Of a stretch of DNA of 64,000 nucleotides, positions 35,701 through 46,421 are shown in pieces. The notes under the pieces are model-generated. The model had not been told where the DNA came from. It worked only from the letters and a program-made list of their open reading frames with translations, and ran no database searches. The DNA comes from Podaxis mareebaensis (taxonomy: Eukaryota; Basidiomycota; Agaricomycetes; Agaricales; Agaricaceae). A program made the translations under genes and the position numbers. The DNA is taken from assembly GCA_018524725.1 (NCBI GenBank), contig JAEUWP010000319.1, positions 1-64,000 on the forward strand. Direction: 5' to 3'. Within the stretch, counting starts at the first letter, position 1. Each line of letters begins with the position of its first letter.

Positions 35701-37197
35701 CATACCGCGAATGACTTGACGATCGAGTTCGTCAGGACGCAGGGGTTCGCGATGGACCATGTGTGGATCGGGCGGGCCGGAGTGTCCTCGGAGCATCCAT
35801 GGATGGTTGAGAACCTCGTGGAGGGTGGCGCGGTTGGCAGGGTTTGTAACTAACATCCGTGACAATAGGTGTTTACATTCTTGTAACGAATGAATAGGAA
35901 TGAATTGAGTCAGGGAAATGAATACGTTTAGTCCAAGGAGAAACACTCACCCGCACTGAGCCATACTGGGTATTCGACTAATCCGCGTTTGATTTTAGCA
36001 TGGAGGGCGGGCATGCTTTGATCGTCAAAAGGCACTTTGCCGCACACCAGGACATAGAGGACGACGCCGAAACTCCATACGTCGACCTCTGGACCCGTGT
36101 AAACCCGTGCATTAAGCAACTCGGGCGCAGCAAAGTAAAGCGAACCACAGAACGTTGAGAGGTGGTTGAGTGGGTCATACAAATTCGACAGCCCAAAATC
36201 GATGATTTTGATGTTGCCAGTTTGCGAAATAAGGATGTTTTCGATTTTAAGGTCTAGGGCCCACGAGTAAGACAACGAAGAACAATGAGTCACAGACAAT
36301 AAAGGAAAAGAAGGGGGACCGACCTCGGTGGACAACGTTGTTCTGGTGGCAATAATCAATCGCGCTCCCAATCTGTCTCGCAAACTTCCTCGCAACGCGT
36401 TCGCGTAGCCGTCCATGGCTAATAATATAGTCCAACATCTGCCCGCCATTGACATACTCGAATACCATATAGTAATGATGCTGGTGAACGATCATCTCGC
36501 GCATCCCGCAGATATAAGGGTGATATAGCAACATCGAGAGCGCAGCCTCTCTAAGAGTGCGAATCTCCTTCGAAGCATCCTTAGCAGCCTGCTTCGCCGC
36601 CGACTCGGGCATGGTGCCGTTCGTGGGCGGAGGCTGCGGGTACACACGCGGGAGAATCTTGACAGCGAGCTACAACAATAGGCAAAAGCGCCGCAAAAAG
36701 AATCGTCAACCCTCGGACACACCTCACAACACCCGGGAACACAACGAGCAGTTACACACCTTTTCTCCAGTGACATTGTGCGTCGCGAGTTTGACCTTGC
36801 CCATGCTGCCAGCGCCGAGGGTCTTGCTGAGGGTATAATCACCTAGAAGGCGGTTTGTGCGGGATCTGCCTGAGGATTGGTTGTCGCGGTCACGGTCGCG
36901 GGTGCGCTTTGACTGTGTGCTGGTGGTTGTGGAGGCATCCTTTGGGGTATCGTCAGTGGTGGGGGCGGTTGATTGGGAGGGCTGCGGGACGATGTTGTAG
37001 GCCTGCGGAGGCATAGAGACAGGCCGTGGTCTGTGGGTCGAGGGCAGCGGGCGGGGTTGGGGGGAGACGGGGTGATGTGTAGGGGTGGTGGTGGCAGGAG
37101 TGGTGGTGGTAGAGGGAAGATTGTCCACCTCGTGTCCTTGAGGCATCTGCTCTGGCAGAGCTGGGAGGTGTTGTGCGACGGAAGGGTGGTAGGACAT
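32750..37197 (-). CDS. KIN1: KIN1/PAR-1 (MARK) family Ser/Thr protein kinase
   Basis: A polarity/exocytosis kinase family acting at the cell cortex. Five exons (36,760-37,197; 36,324-36,669; 35,951-36,253; 32,911-35,879; 32,750-32,854) give 1,386 aa with consistent phases. Residues 1-120 are Pro/Thr-rich. The kinase domain starts with the glycine loop [11 protein letters not shown], then AVKIL (catalytic Lys), HRDLKIEN at about residue 260, [20 protein letters not shown] and [25 protein letters not shown]-like or MARK linker is not obvious. A very long disordered linker (about residues 500-1,130) includes a His/Asp cluster (DDHDHDHD). The C-terminal KA1 domain begins [12 protein letters not shown]...[10 protein letters not shown], is interrupted by a long Ser/Gln/Arg/Glu-rich insert, and ends [19 protein letters not shown]1 domains bind acidic phospholipids. 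The gene looks intact. Confidence 0.92.
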
Positions 37198-37948
37198 GGT
37201 AGAGGTGATAACAAATCAAAGAGGTCCGTGCGAGTCCAGCACTGCTCGAGCTCTCTCTCACGGCACCGTGGTCGTGGTGGCCTACGTTGAGCTCGGTGTG
37301 CACGTCGCTGCCGCGGGATATGGACGGAGGAAAGAAAAGAGTCAGGCGCTGATTGTGGGACTTTTTTTCTTTCTTGGTTACTCTATATTCAGGCAACTGT
37401 CTACTACTCCTATGCCTATTTACTCGTCTTGACCGCTAGCCAGCGCACCGGGTGCTGCCTGAACATGGGCCAGGGTGGAATAACCGCCTACACACATTCA
37501 GCTACACAAGAAGCGGACGGGAAGGGAGATCACATACGAGCAGCAGGACCGCAGTAACCGCTCCGAATATCCCAAACGTCACTGCCAGAGACTGCAGCGC
37601 AAAGCCCACCACAAACGATAGCGCCTGTTCATAATTCAGTGTCGTTAAACATAGAAAATCAACGCAGAGCACACAGTAGTCGCGATCAGCACAAGGCGCC
37701 CAAGTTCTTCCACGCGTTGCTGCCCAACAAAGTCCTAGTCGACGTCAGCGCCACGAACAGACAGCCACGACGACGAGCAAGCAAAGCGCAACGCACAATC
37801 TTGCCTTCAAGGTATTCCTGCATGGACATACTTGCTGAGCGTATTAAAGGTTCATACCCAAGCTTCAGTCAACGTGTCATAGCATTCATCCCACGGCCTT
37901 TGCCGGTTCCTACGCTACCCCACACTCTACATACATTCACTTAATTAC
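37198..37948. promoter_or_regulatory. Upstream region of KIN1 and 3' flank of STE24
   Basis: About 750 bp between two minus-strand genes. It probably holds the KIN1 promoter and leader, with a long T-rich run near 37,360. Plus-strand open frames here are not convincing. Confidence 0.4.
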
Positions 37949-39574
37949 TTATGTACGCTTCTTCTTCTTGGCCTCCTGGAACCCTTCCAGGGCCCTCAGC
38001 CGCTCCGTAAGCGTGGGATGCGAGTGGTGGTACGCAGAATACAACCAATCGACCCACACCGTCGACAAATTCTTCACATGCAGCGTGATCAACGCCTTGC
38101 CAAGTCGCTCTCCCAAATCTGCCATATTCTTTTCGTTCAACCGTTCCTCGAGCTCAACCGCGAACCTGTCTGCCTCCCACTCGAACTTGCGGCTGACCGC
38201 GTTCATACCGATGCTGATGACGGCCTCGAGGGGAGTAAGGATCATCTGGAAGAGGAGAAACGCAACAATAGTCGGTGGGTGGGCGGAAACCTGTTTAGGG
38301 AAGTCGAAAGCGCGGAGCAAGGGCGGGGCGTGGAGGAACGCAGGGAAGAGAGCGAGAATGGTGAAGATGTGCAACTGGGAAATTGCCATGAGTTTTGTCG
38401 GGTGGAGGTAGTACCAGTGTCCGAGTTCGTGAGCAAGCACAGCTTCGACCTCTTCGGGCTTCGACTGTTGAATCAGCGTATCAAAGATCACAATATGCTT
38501 GCTCTATATATTATTGTCAGGACACTGCGCACTCGTTGTCAAAGAGAATAATTACTCACCCAGGGCAAACCGAAGAAATACGCATTGGAATGCGAACTCC
38601 TCTTCGATCCATCAATCTCATACAAATGCTTCAAAGGGAACTTGAGTTTCGACGCAAGCGCCTCAATTCGGTTCCTCAGATCACCCTCGGCAAGGGGCGA
38701 GAGCTTGTTAAACAACGGCTGGATAACCGTCGGGTAAAGCACGACCATCGCCAACTGGAACACAATCCTACAAGCGAGTCGTCATTAATAAATAAAAAGA
38801 GAAACACACGTCATGGGAGGTACTCACATAAATGCCATCAACCACGGCACAAACCTGTCTCCAGCCCATTCGAAAATATACAAGAACACCGCAAGGAACG
38901 GTGCGCCGAGCACGAATGCAATGGCCCACCCTTTTAACAGGTCCGTGACAAACAACTTGGGAGTCGTCTTGTTGAACCCGTGCTTCTCTTCCAACACGAA
39001 AGTCTTGTATGCTTGCAACGGCAACGTCGGGATAGACGAGACGAAAAACAAGATGAACACAAACGCAATCGACTGCGAGATCTGTAAATGTACCACTTTG
39101 TATCAATACCTATAACCATCCCGGGGACAAACTGAAGAAAAACGCACCTGGTATTCCGCTCCATACCCAAACTTCCCCAGAAGACACCCAGCAGCCTTCC
39201 ACGACCATGCATAGAACCCAAACTGCAACATCAACGAATCCAACGCCTGCTTATATATCCCGCTCACAAACGCAAACTTGGCCTTATCCTTCCCATAGTC
39301 CTGCGACTTTTGAAACTCTCCAGGCTGGAAATGACCCTCTAGAGCTTTTGGCGGTTCAGTCTTGCTATACAATGGATATTGCCTCAACCTAAAAAAAAGT
39401 GTCAACACCACGAACGTCGAAAAAAGGCAGCAAAAGCACGCACAGCAAATACGACTCAAAGATGGTCACAGACCACGAAAAGACCTGTACATAAAGCTTC
39501 CAGTCAATCGGGTCCGTTGAGACGAACGCCAGATGTCGCTGGATGGCCTGAAGCTGAGTGTGTAAAAGGTCCAT
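37949..39574 (-). CDS. STE24: CAAX prenyl protease STE24 (M48 zinc metalloprotease)
   Basis: An integral membrane protease of the ER and inner nuclear membrane. It removes the -AAX tripeptide from farnesylated proteins and cuts the a-factor pheromone precursor. Five exons (39,444-39,574; 39,148-39,388; 38,828-39,081; 38,560-38,767; 37,949-38,503) give 462 aa, a normal length. The zinc motif is H-E-L-G-H in EAVLAHELGHWYYLHP, and the third ligand Glu lies in EWEADRFAVEL. KHGFNKTT, FEWAGDRFVPW and GSKRSSHSNAYFFG are family landmarks. Several hydrophobic helices are visible. The C-terminus ends in basic residues (AKKKKRT), as in ER-resident homologues. I chose the start MDLLHTQLQ; an upstream in-frame ATG (39,688) would add a Lys/Arg-rich stretch not expected here. 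Confidence 0.95.
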
Positions 39575-39823
39575 TATGGGTGGGGGAAGTAAGAAACAAC
39601 AGACTAGCGTGCGCGTCTGTTGCGGAGTGGAATGAGCGACGTGGCGACGTGTTCGATCAACCCTTCGGTTTGACTGAGGCACAGCCACGCCCTTGTTAAA
39701 CTCCGAGTCTCCGACCCCCGATCGGTGATCCGGGTATAGTGTCCGTTCAAGCCCGGATCGAGATCAACTATTCGAATTTCGAGCAGATAAGCTAATCGTA
39801 CATTTCCAACTTCTATACAAGCC

Positions 39824-41209
39824 TCAAAGGCCAAGAGCTTCACGACGCGACTTGGATTTGGGGTCGAAGTATGGCTTCTCCCCCAAGCTAACGACACGAT
39901 TACCCTCCCGATGTCCAACGTAGTCGTTACTAAAAGCATATGCCACATGAACGGCCTGAGCTTCGTTGACAGAGAGAGAACGTACGTAGCTGTGTGAGCG
40001 GTCACCCTGTTGTCCCAAATGGCGACGTCATTGCGTTGCCATCGGTACCTAACCTGGAGGTCATGATTGTCAGAATAATGCCTCGTCAAGTACTCCAGCA
40101 GGTTGTCAGATTCATCGGGAGTTAGTTCGCAGATCCTTTTCGTGAATCTATGAAGACACATGTCAGGAAGGCGAACGGACTACTCCAATAATGCTGCCTT
40201 ACTCTTTGTTAATGAAAAGAGTCTTGAATCCAGTAACAGGATTGGTACGAATTACTGGGCTAGGCAATCGTTTGTATACGATGTCACACAGAAGCACTGG
40301 ACTTACTGCACAGCAGTCAAATCATCACCAACGTTCTCAGGCGCGCCTCGTTGTTGGTTGATTTTGACACCAGTCCTGTCAGCATACCGATTGAAAACGC
40401 TACCATCATGAACGGCAGTCAAGCCTTCCAAAAACTTCTGATATGCTGGGGAAAGGCGGTCATAGGCTTCGTAGCCGCTAGCCCACTATCGAGACCGATG
40501 AGTCACGAACGCTTGAGAAGCTACTGTGAACCACCTACCAGGGTATCACCACCGACTAAACATAATGGGAATTATAAATGCACAAGTCACCGCACGTTGA
40601 TAGAAAACCTACCAGGAGGCAAGGTATGGAGTTTAAGGATCTAGTAACCCATCTTCGCATTAGAGCCCGCGTAGAACCAACCGAAACAAACTAAACAACA
40701 AACCGCATAATCAGAGGGCACCTTCTCAAAAGTGATATCCGAGTGCCATCCTCCACTCGCTCTCCTCTTGGCAGATTGATCCGGCTGAGCAATCCCACTA
40801 CATTCACATTTCAATAAACCATAAAAACCCGCATTAATTGTCAACGAACCCACCCCTTCGACGAAATAACAGAGATCTCCAACCCAAGCTCAGGCGCGTC
40901 CTCCGAAATAGGGTGCTTATGCAACTTGCTCGTCTCTGGCTTGCCCGTCAACTCACCCAACTTCTGTCCAAGCCTCTTCTGCTGCTCGATCGTAATATCC
41001 TGGTCTTTAAAAAACACAACACCGCGGTGCGATACAAGCACTGCCAAATCGTGGATCAACTCGTCCGAGTTGGGTGCTTCGAGGAGTTGCGAGAGCTGCG
41101 TCGTCTTATTGGGGAACACTGTCCCGATCACAGGTGTCGCATCGTAGCTCTCAAATTGGGAGAGAGAGCCAAGGAAGGAGGGGGGAGAGGTGGTCACTGC
41201 GGTCGGCAT
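39824..41209 (-). CDS. TauD/TfdA-type Fe(II)/2-oxoglutarate dioxygenase, paralogue B
   Basis: Same family as the gene at 18,152-19,585. Eight exons (40,854-41,209; 40,704-40,797; 40,613-40,640; 40,539-40,555; 40,307-40,485; 40,203-40,259; 39,986-40,147; 39,824-39,929) give 332 aa. The coding exon lengths equal those of paralogue A, except that A's 99- and 80-nt exons are a single 179-nt exon here. The iron-ligand motifs are kept: WHSDITF for H-x-D, and WDNRVTAHTAT for the distal His and Arg. The first-exon sequence is nearly the same as A's (FESYDATPVIG, HRGVVFFKDQDIT), while the short exon 2 start differs (GIAQPDQSAKRR against AVNKSGHLTKSR). It lies tail-to-head upstream of STE24's start (250 bp) and looks intact. 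Confidence 0.9.
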
Positions 41210-42439
41210 GGTTTGCGATGTGCGGTGGGTGAGTAGTCCTAGTTCTGAGTGGAATAGGACTGAGTCATTTCCATGATCCGGGTTGAGAGATATATATCAG
41301 AAGGCAAGATATAATAATATGTCGTGATGAGTGCGCCATGATGGATTTGTGGTATTTTTGGACGGCTACTATCACCTGAAAGACAGTGATTCGAGAAGCA
41401 CGAATTCCGCCTTGTGCGTTTTGCGTCGACTTTGGGGGTGCTTTCTTGAGCTAGTGGATGTGTCAGTGATTGTATAGAGTAGCCGAAAAATAACACTACC
41501 TGACACGGTGCCCAGCTCAGCCCCTGCAGGAGTAATCTACTCTGCCTGACATATAGCGGTAATGTCGTAATTCCTGTGCTTCGCACACCCTGGGAATGCA
41601 ACCATCAATCGCGTCAGCCTCTGTCAGGGTGAGGCAAATCGCCACCAAAAACAAATACAGCCGTGGTTGATTTGATAGCCACGTTGAGGGTGAACGGTAA
41701 GCCCGTTTACACGAAGATAAAAGACTTACAGCCCTCGGTACTAGTTGGAATGTTCTCCCCGCGGCACCTGGACACTTAGCGTCACATATGTGTTATCCTT
41801 TCTGTCAACCACCTAATTTGTATGTTATTTTGTTATGCGAATTTCACTTCTGCTACCAAGTAAGCCGTGCTTTGTTTGTAAAGGATCGACTGAAGCCCTA
41901 GGATATTGCGTATAGTAGTCGAACCTTCTCAGTCAGAGTTCAGTAAATCCTGGAGATAATGCCCCAAAAGAGTTCCATAATTTTGATTCAACCCACGCTC
42001 CATCGACATCCAAATCACCAGGGATCCAATTCCAAGGACACAACAACACAAACTAGCCGTGAAGATGAATTCAACAAAAAGTCCGAGGATTGGCGGTCAT
42101 TCTCCGTTCGTCAATTACGTTGGGTATGGTGTAGGGTGGCCATATAACGAGAAATACGCCATCATTCCGTACCGAGTGCAAGATATGGATGAAGCTCATG
42201 TGGACGAAGTGAAGCAATTTCAGGTGGTGAGTGTCCGCTCTCATGGCCTCCTATCGGTGATGGGCTCCGGGACGTCCGGATCAAAAGCTGTTAAACCCGG
42301 GTTATTGCCGGTCGATGCTCTCTCATCAATAGGGGAATTCATCACTATGGCCCTTGTACACGAACATCCAACAATTTCCCACTGGATTAATCCCAAGCGC
42401 TGACATTACCGCTACGTTCGACCTCTGTCCACCACCAAG
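41210..42439. other. Intergenic region of cassette B where cassette A has MTO1
   Basis: About 1.2 kb between the divergent dioxygenase-B and DUF2470-B. No MTO1 remnant could be read here. Short plus-strand frames at 41,959-42,147 and 42,059-42,403 overlap each other and match nothing I recognise. Confidence 0.45.
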
Positions 42440-43287
42440 ATGTCAAAGCAAGCGACAACTCCCGATCCAGTCGCGGAAAAGTCTGGTTTTCTGCGGATGT
42501 ACATGTCTAATCATCCTGATACCCTTGTCGCATACGCGAAGTGGTATGGCAAGGTCCCAGAGGTCATTACGAGCGCTGAAATGACCGCTATCGATACCAA
42601 GGTGCGTATGTCTTTATTTCGACTGCCCTCTCCCCCGAAACTGAATTGTGGTCCTTGACTTCCTAGGGTATGACCTTGACGTGTACACTCAAGGGTGGCG
42701 CGAAGAAAGAGGTGTATATACCCATTGAACCTCCGCTCAGAGGCTACGAGGACGTCAAGCCCAGACTCTTGGAAATGAAAGCCTTGGCCCAAGAAGGCCT
42801 GGGGATGGTGCGCACACCGTCTCGTCTTTTGCCCAGCTCATAATGTTGAGGTTTTCATATAGATTAAGGCCCCACGCATTACCGCCTTTTACTTCCCTTC
42901 CGGTGCTATTGTAACTACATTCACTATCCTGCTGCAAATTTACTGTTCCTTCGCTCCTCAGAACTCCTCTTCCCCTCTGTTCTACGTTGCAAATTTCTTC
43001 CAGAAACTTCTTGGGGTCCCGGTCATTAGGTCTATTTTCTACGTGAGCATTGGATTGCATGTATTCGAGTGTATGTATACCTACCACCTCTGCCGCAAAC
43101 ACCATACTGGACTTGGTCTCGGAGTAAGTGTCCCTATTTAACTTTTCTGACTATTGCCTTTAACAAGTCCTCGGTTCTTCAGACACTTTATGTTGCCTCA
43201 ACCTTTGTCTGTGGTTTCCCTATCTGGAGGAATTTGAGGCAGAAAATTCAAGCTGCAAGGATCGAGTCGGTTATGAAAGTAGAATAA
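42440..43287 (+). CDS. DUF2470-domain membrane protein, paralogue B
   Basis: Four exons (42,440-42,601; 42,667-42,807; 42,863-43,123; 43,183-43,287) give 222 aa. The DUF2470 part reads FLRMYMSNHPDTLVAYAKWY, TSAEMTAIDTK, then GMTLTCTLKGGAKKEVYIPI. The second half has hydrophobic segments around FTILLQIYCSFAP and IFYVSIGLHVFECMY and ends ESVMKVE. All introns are GT-AG (intron 1 GTGCGT). Exons 2-4 are the same length as in paralogue A (141, 261 and 105 nt); exon 1 is 9 nt longer. Function is inferred only from the domain: haem utilisation in bacteria, no settled role in fungi. Confidence 0.8.
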
Positions 43288-43880
43288 AGGATGAACTGAT
43301 ACTGGTTTTGTTCGATTTTCCTCCGACTGTATGCCAATACCATTTGATATAGTTTAGGGAACGCGAGAACGGACTTGTTCAACTCCAAATGTTCCGTATG
43401 GACCTCTCCGGGCATTTCGGATCCGGGTGAATGGAAGTTTACCAATGTACGCCTTCCAGTCGGTAGGTTATGTGATGTGAAGATAGCCTTTGTGCCATTG
43501 CATCGGTTCAAGAAGAGGACTGCCCTAAGCGTGTGAAAAGGATCTGCCTCTAGTGTCTACGTTTCCACCGGCTGGAGTGGTAACTCAGCCTCAAGAAATT
43601 ATATGGCAGCACCTTGCCATGGCTTTACCTTTCCCCCCTCAGTCGCTACCTAAGCCAGACAGTCATTGTCGGCATGCGTCAAATCCAATCCGGCCCCGAA
43701 AATTCATCATACTTACATACTACGGAATAACACAGGTCCTGGGACGTTACCTAGTGGGACGGTTACGGCGCAGCAACACGCATATATTACTCGTGGCTGT
43801 GTTGCTCTTCCCTGATATTTTACACTATTTTACACTCTAGGTGACATGATACCTCGGCTTTACTTCCACGTCGTCCCAGC
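43288..43880. other. Intergenic region between DUF2470-B and the F-box gene
   Basis: About 590 bp holding the 3' end of DUF2470-B and the F-box promoter. No defined motif or additional gene seen. Confidence 0.4.
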
Positions 43881-45665
43881 ATGCCAGCTACCGCCGATGA
43901 AATACCTCCAGAAATTTGGGACCTCATTGCGAGCTTCCTGCCACGCTCGAAACGCCACCGGCTCATCTCTTTGAACCGTTACTTCTTGTCCAAGGTGCTA
44001 CATGAGCGCTATGGTGAAATTCGGTGGACAATCTTGAATGAGTCTATGATCCTGCGTCTTCGACGACTACAGTGAGCTTACATTCTCGATGTCCCGAATG
44101 TCTGACCGAGACTCATCTGCCGCTCAACTATAGGGATCCCTTCATTGCGCAATATGTGCAAAAACTACACGTTCAACCATGGTTTATCAACCACGTAGTT
44201 CGTCGAAGCAAGGTCCTTCAATGGAACCTTGGAAAGTCCTTTGGAAGTTCAATCTTCCGCCGTCTCCATAACTATTTGGAACATGTTGAACGCCTCCCAC
44301 TCTTCGCTAAAGGGATTAACCCTTCCAAGTATACAACCGCGCAAATACTCTCCCTAATGAAGAAGGCTCTCAGACAAATGTCCAATTTGACATGTTACTC
44401 CTTTGAATGGGGCGACCTTCTGATAAACAAAAATTCCCAGCTATTCCTCAAGACGATACAGGAATCCGCACGGGGACTCCGCAAACTCGTTCTTCATGCA
44501 CAAATCGCAAATTACGAGTACCTGCTCAAATATGCTAAATTCGATGGTCTCGAGGAGATCTGGTTTCACTTCGACTACGAGACTGTAAACAAGGATGACG
44601 ACTCACAGGATCCCAGCCAAACCAATAGCGAGGCTCTCAAAGTTAACATCGCGCCTTTCATCAACCGCTCCGCACCCTCCTTGCATCACCTTTCAATTTC
44701 ATCAGATTCAAAGACATCGATAACGCCTCTCTTCGAATCACTTATAGCCTTCCCGAACCTACGCGCCCTTGAACTCAACATGCCCTTCAACAGCCGGTCC
44801 CTTTCCGGCCCTAAACCTCTCCTCGACTTCCTCGCTACCCACTCTTCCACCCTTCTATGCGTGAAACTGAAACCTCCGTTTCAAAGCGTCGCACAGTACC
44901 AGGGCGAACGCGAAGCCCAGGCTGCTGTGACTAAATTAAGGGCTTGGTCAACCATGAACGATCTCTTGCGTTCCACTACTCCAACCGTCCTTTCTAACCT
45001 CGAGGCTCTTGATATCCCAGCAATGGGTTCAATTGAGACCACCCTCGTTCTTCTTAACCGATCCGCAGACACGCTCACACAACTCACTCTTTCCGGGCGA
45101 TACTTTACCCAAGACGAACTTCGGACAATATACAACACCTTTGCACACCGGCCACTCTACGCACGATTGGTAAATCTACATATTGACGTGAACGAGGTCA
45201 ATCTTAGTATGTTGTACGATATTGCCACTCGTTTCCCCAGGATGGAGAGTCTGGTTCTAGTTACTTGTACCATGTCCAAAGTTGTAAGCAGACCCTCCTA
45301 CGCCATTACTCAGTATTCAATGTTGCAACTCTGACTTATTCTTTGAAATTTCCCAGTGGGGGTGGAATTACAGTGAATCTCTAGATCCATTCACGTTCCA
45401 CTATGACGGACATACTCCTCACACTCAGGCTTCCATCATCAGTACACACATGCTTCAAACGTTCCAAGACTGGAGCCTATGTGACTTTGGTATCTACGTG
45501 GAAAGGTATCGAGAACACCAGACGGAGAGTTCCACATATGCTGGGTATGAGCGTCATGCCATGTTGGAGGTGAGCAACTTTGTGGGGTCGATCAGACAGT
45601 TCAAGGGAAGGGAGATTGGAAATGGACCAGAGGTTGTGGACGAAGTATATGACTCTTGGCTTTAG
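43881..45665 (+). CDS. F-box protein with leucine-rich C-terminal region (cassette B)
   Basis: Probable SCF ubiquitin-ligase substrate receptor. Three exons (43,881-44,071; 44,134-45,283; 45,357-45,665) give 549 aa. The F-box lies at about residues 7-45 (PPEIWDLIASFLPRSKRHRL, LNRYFLSKVLHERYG). The remainder has the irregular leucine-rich pattern of agaricomycete F-box families (SFEWGDLL, LRALELNMPF, LEALDIPAMG, LTQLTLSGRYF). The intact gene has a broken counterpart at 12.9-13.3 kb. It is the last host gene before a transposon block that begins some 40 bp downstream of the stop. The target protein is unknown. Confidence 0.8.
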
Positions 45666-45705
45666 AGACCATACAGAATCACTCACGTTGTCTTCAAGTG
45701 GCGGT

Positions 45706-45999
45706 AACAGTATACCCAGTGATATTCATAAGACATAATATGATGTATATAATATGTATATTGTACACTGTATAGATAGAACACTGGATATAATCATCCA
45801 TGCTACAACAGACATAAAACACATTACCTTATTTGTGTCCAAGATATAATATGATAGTGTTGTAATAGTAATGTCTGTGTATATGTGTCTGGACAGTTAG
45901 AATGGAGGGAGCATGGGTGATAGAGAGGTTACATACACCCTGAGGGAAAGGGAGGCCAGAATGAGGCAGTGTGGGAGAATGCAGCAGAGGACATGATGA
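45706..45999. other. CpG-free AT-rich repeat-like DNA next to the F-box gene
   Basis: CpG vanishes abruptly after about 45,703. The sequence has many ATAATATG/TATATA runs and no coding signal. It is probably part of an old transposon outside the palindrome described next. Confidence 0.45.
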
Positions 46000-46168
46000 C
46001 ACTGCTGGTGTGTGACTATATAAGACATGCAGATATCCTGTACTTATGTGTCAAAATATCAACAAACTTTATCTTAGAACCAGATATTTTTAATTTCTGA
46101 CTGATATCTTATTCCTTAATATTCAATACATATTATACATTTCATGCAGATATAAAGAGCTAAGGAAA
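46000..46168. repeat. Outer left arm of a long palindrome, cut off by the gypsy insertion
   Basis: Aligns in reverse complement with about 59,205-59,375. Shared landmarks are GTCAAAATATCAACAAAC, GAACCAGATAT, TTAATATT and CAGATATAAAGAGCTAAGG (AAAAGCTGAGG on the other side). The arm resumes at 58,914, right after the gypsy element and its target duplication. Confidence 0.7.
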
Positions 46169-46409
46169 TGTAAAGCTTTAGGCTTTATGGTTGAGAGACC
46201 TCATGCTCACACCAAATAGTTCAAACCTGTTTATTGGGAGACTACATGGCACAAGCAAAGGTCAGTTGTCCCCAACAACTGAGGTGCCCTAATAAACAGT
46301 AGGTACAAATATATGATGGGGTGATGGGTAAACAAGAATGGTATCAAAGTATAACACAACAACATGGGTTACTTGATTTTCAAATTAAGTGTAAGGGTGT
46401 GCCCTTACA
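46169..46409 (-). repeat. 3' LTR of minus-strand gypsy element
   Basis: 241 bp, preceded by the target duplication GGAAA. Pairs with 58,668-58,908 at equal length. Differences such as TTATGG/TTACAG, CATGCTC/CACACTC and GTGTGCCC/GTGCACCC are reciprocal TG/CA pairs. Confidence 0.95.
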
Positions 46410-46421
46410 CCCCCCCCCTCC
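46410..46421 (-). other. Polypurine tract of minus-strand gypsy element
   Basis: On the minus strand GGAGGGGGGGGG directly precedes the 3' LTR, the usual plus-strand primer site. Confidence 0.75.

Noticed and set aside
41959..42403. A small plus-strand gene upstream of DUF2470-B
   Set aside because: Two overlapping frames in different phases, no recognisable domain, and no counterpart near DUF2470-A. It could be a leader region, so it was not called a gene.
45706..45900. A second MITE (repeated CAGACAT near both ends)
   Set aside because: Only about 7 bp of inverted match and no target duplication could be seen; too weak to call.
46410..46421. The C-run as a sequencing or assembly artefact
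   Set aside because: It is exactly where a polypurine tract for the minus-strand element must be, next to the LTR end, so a biological explanation is sufficient, although the run length may be imprecise.
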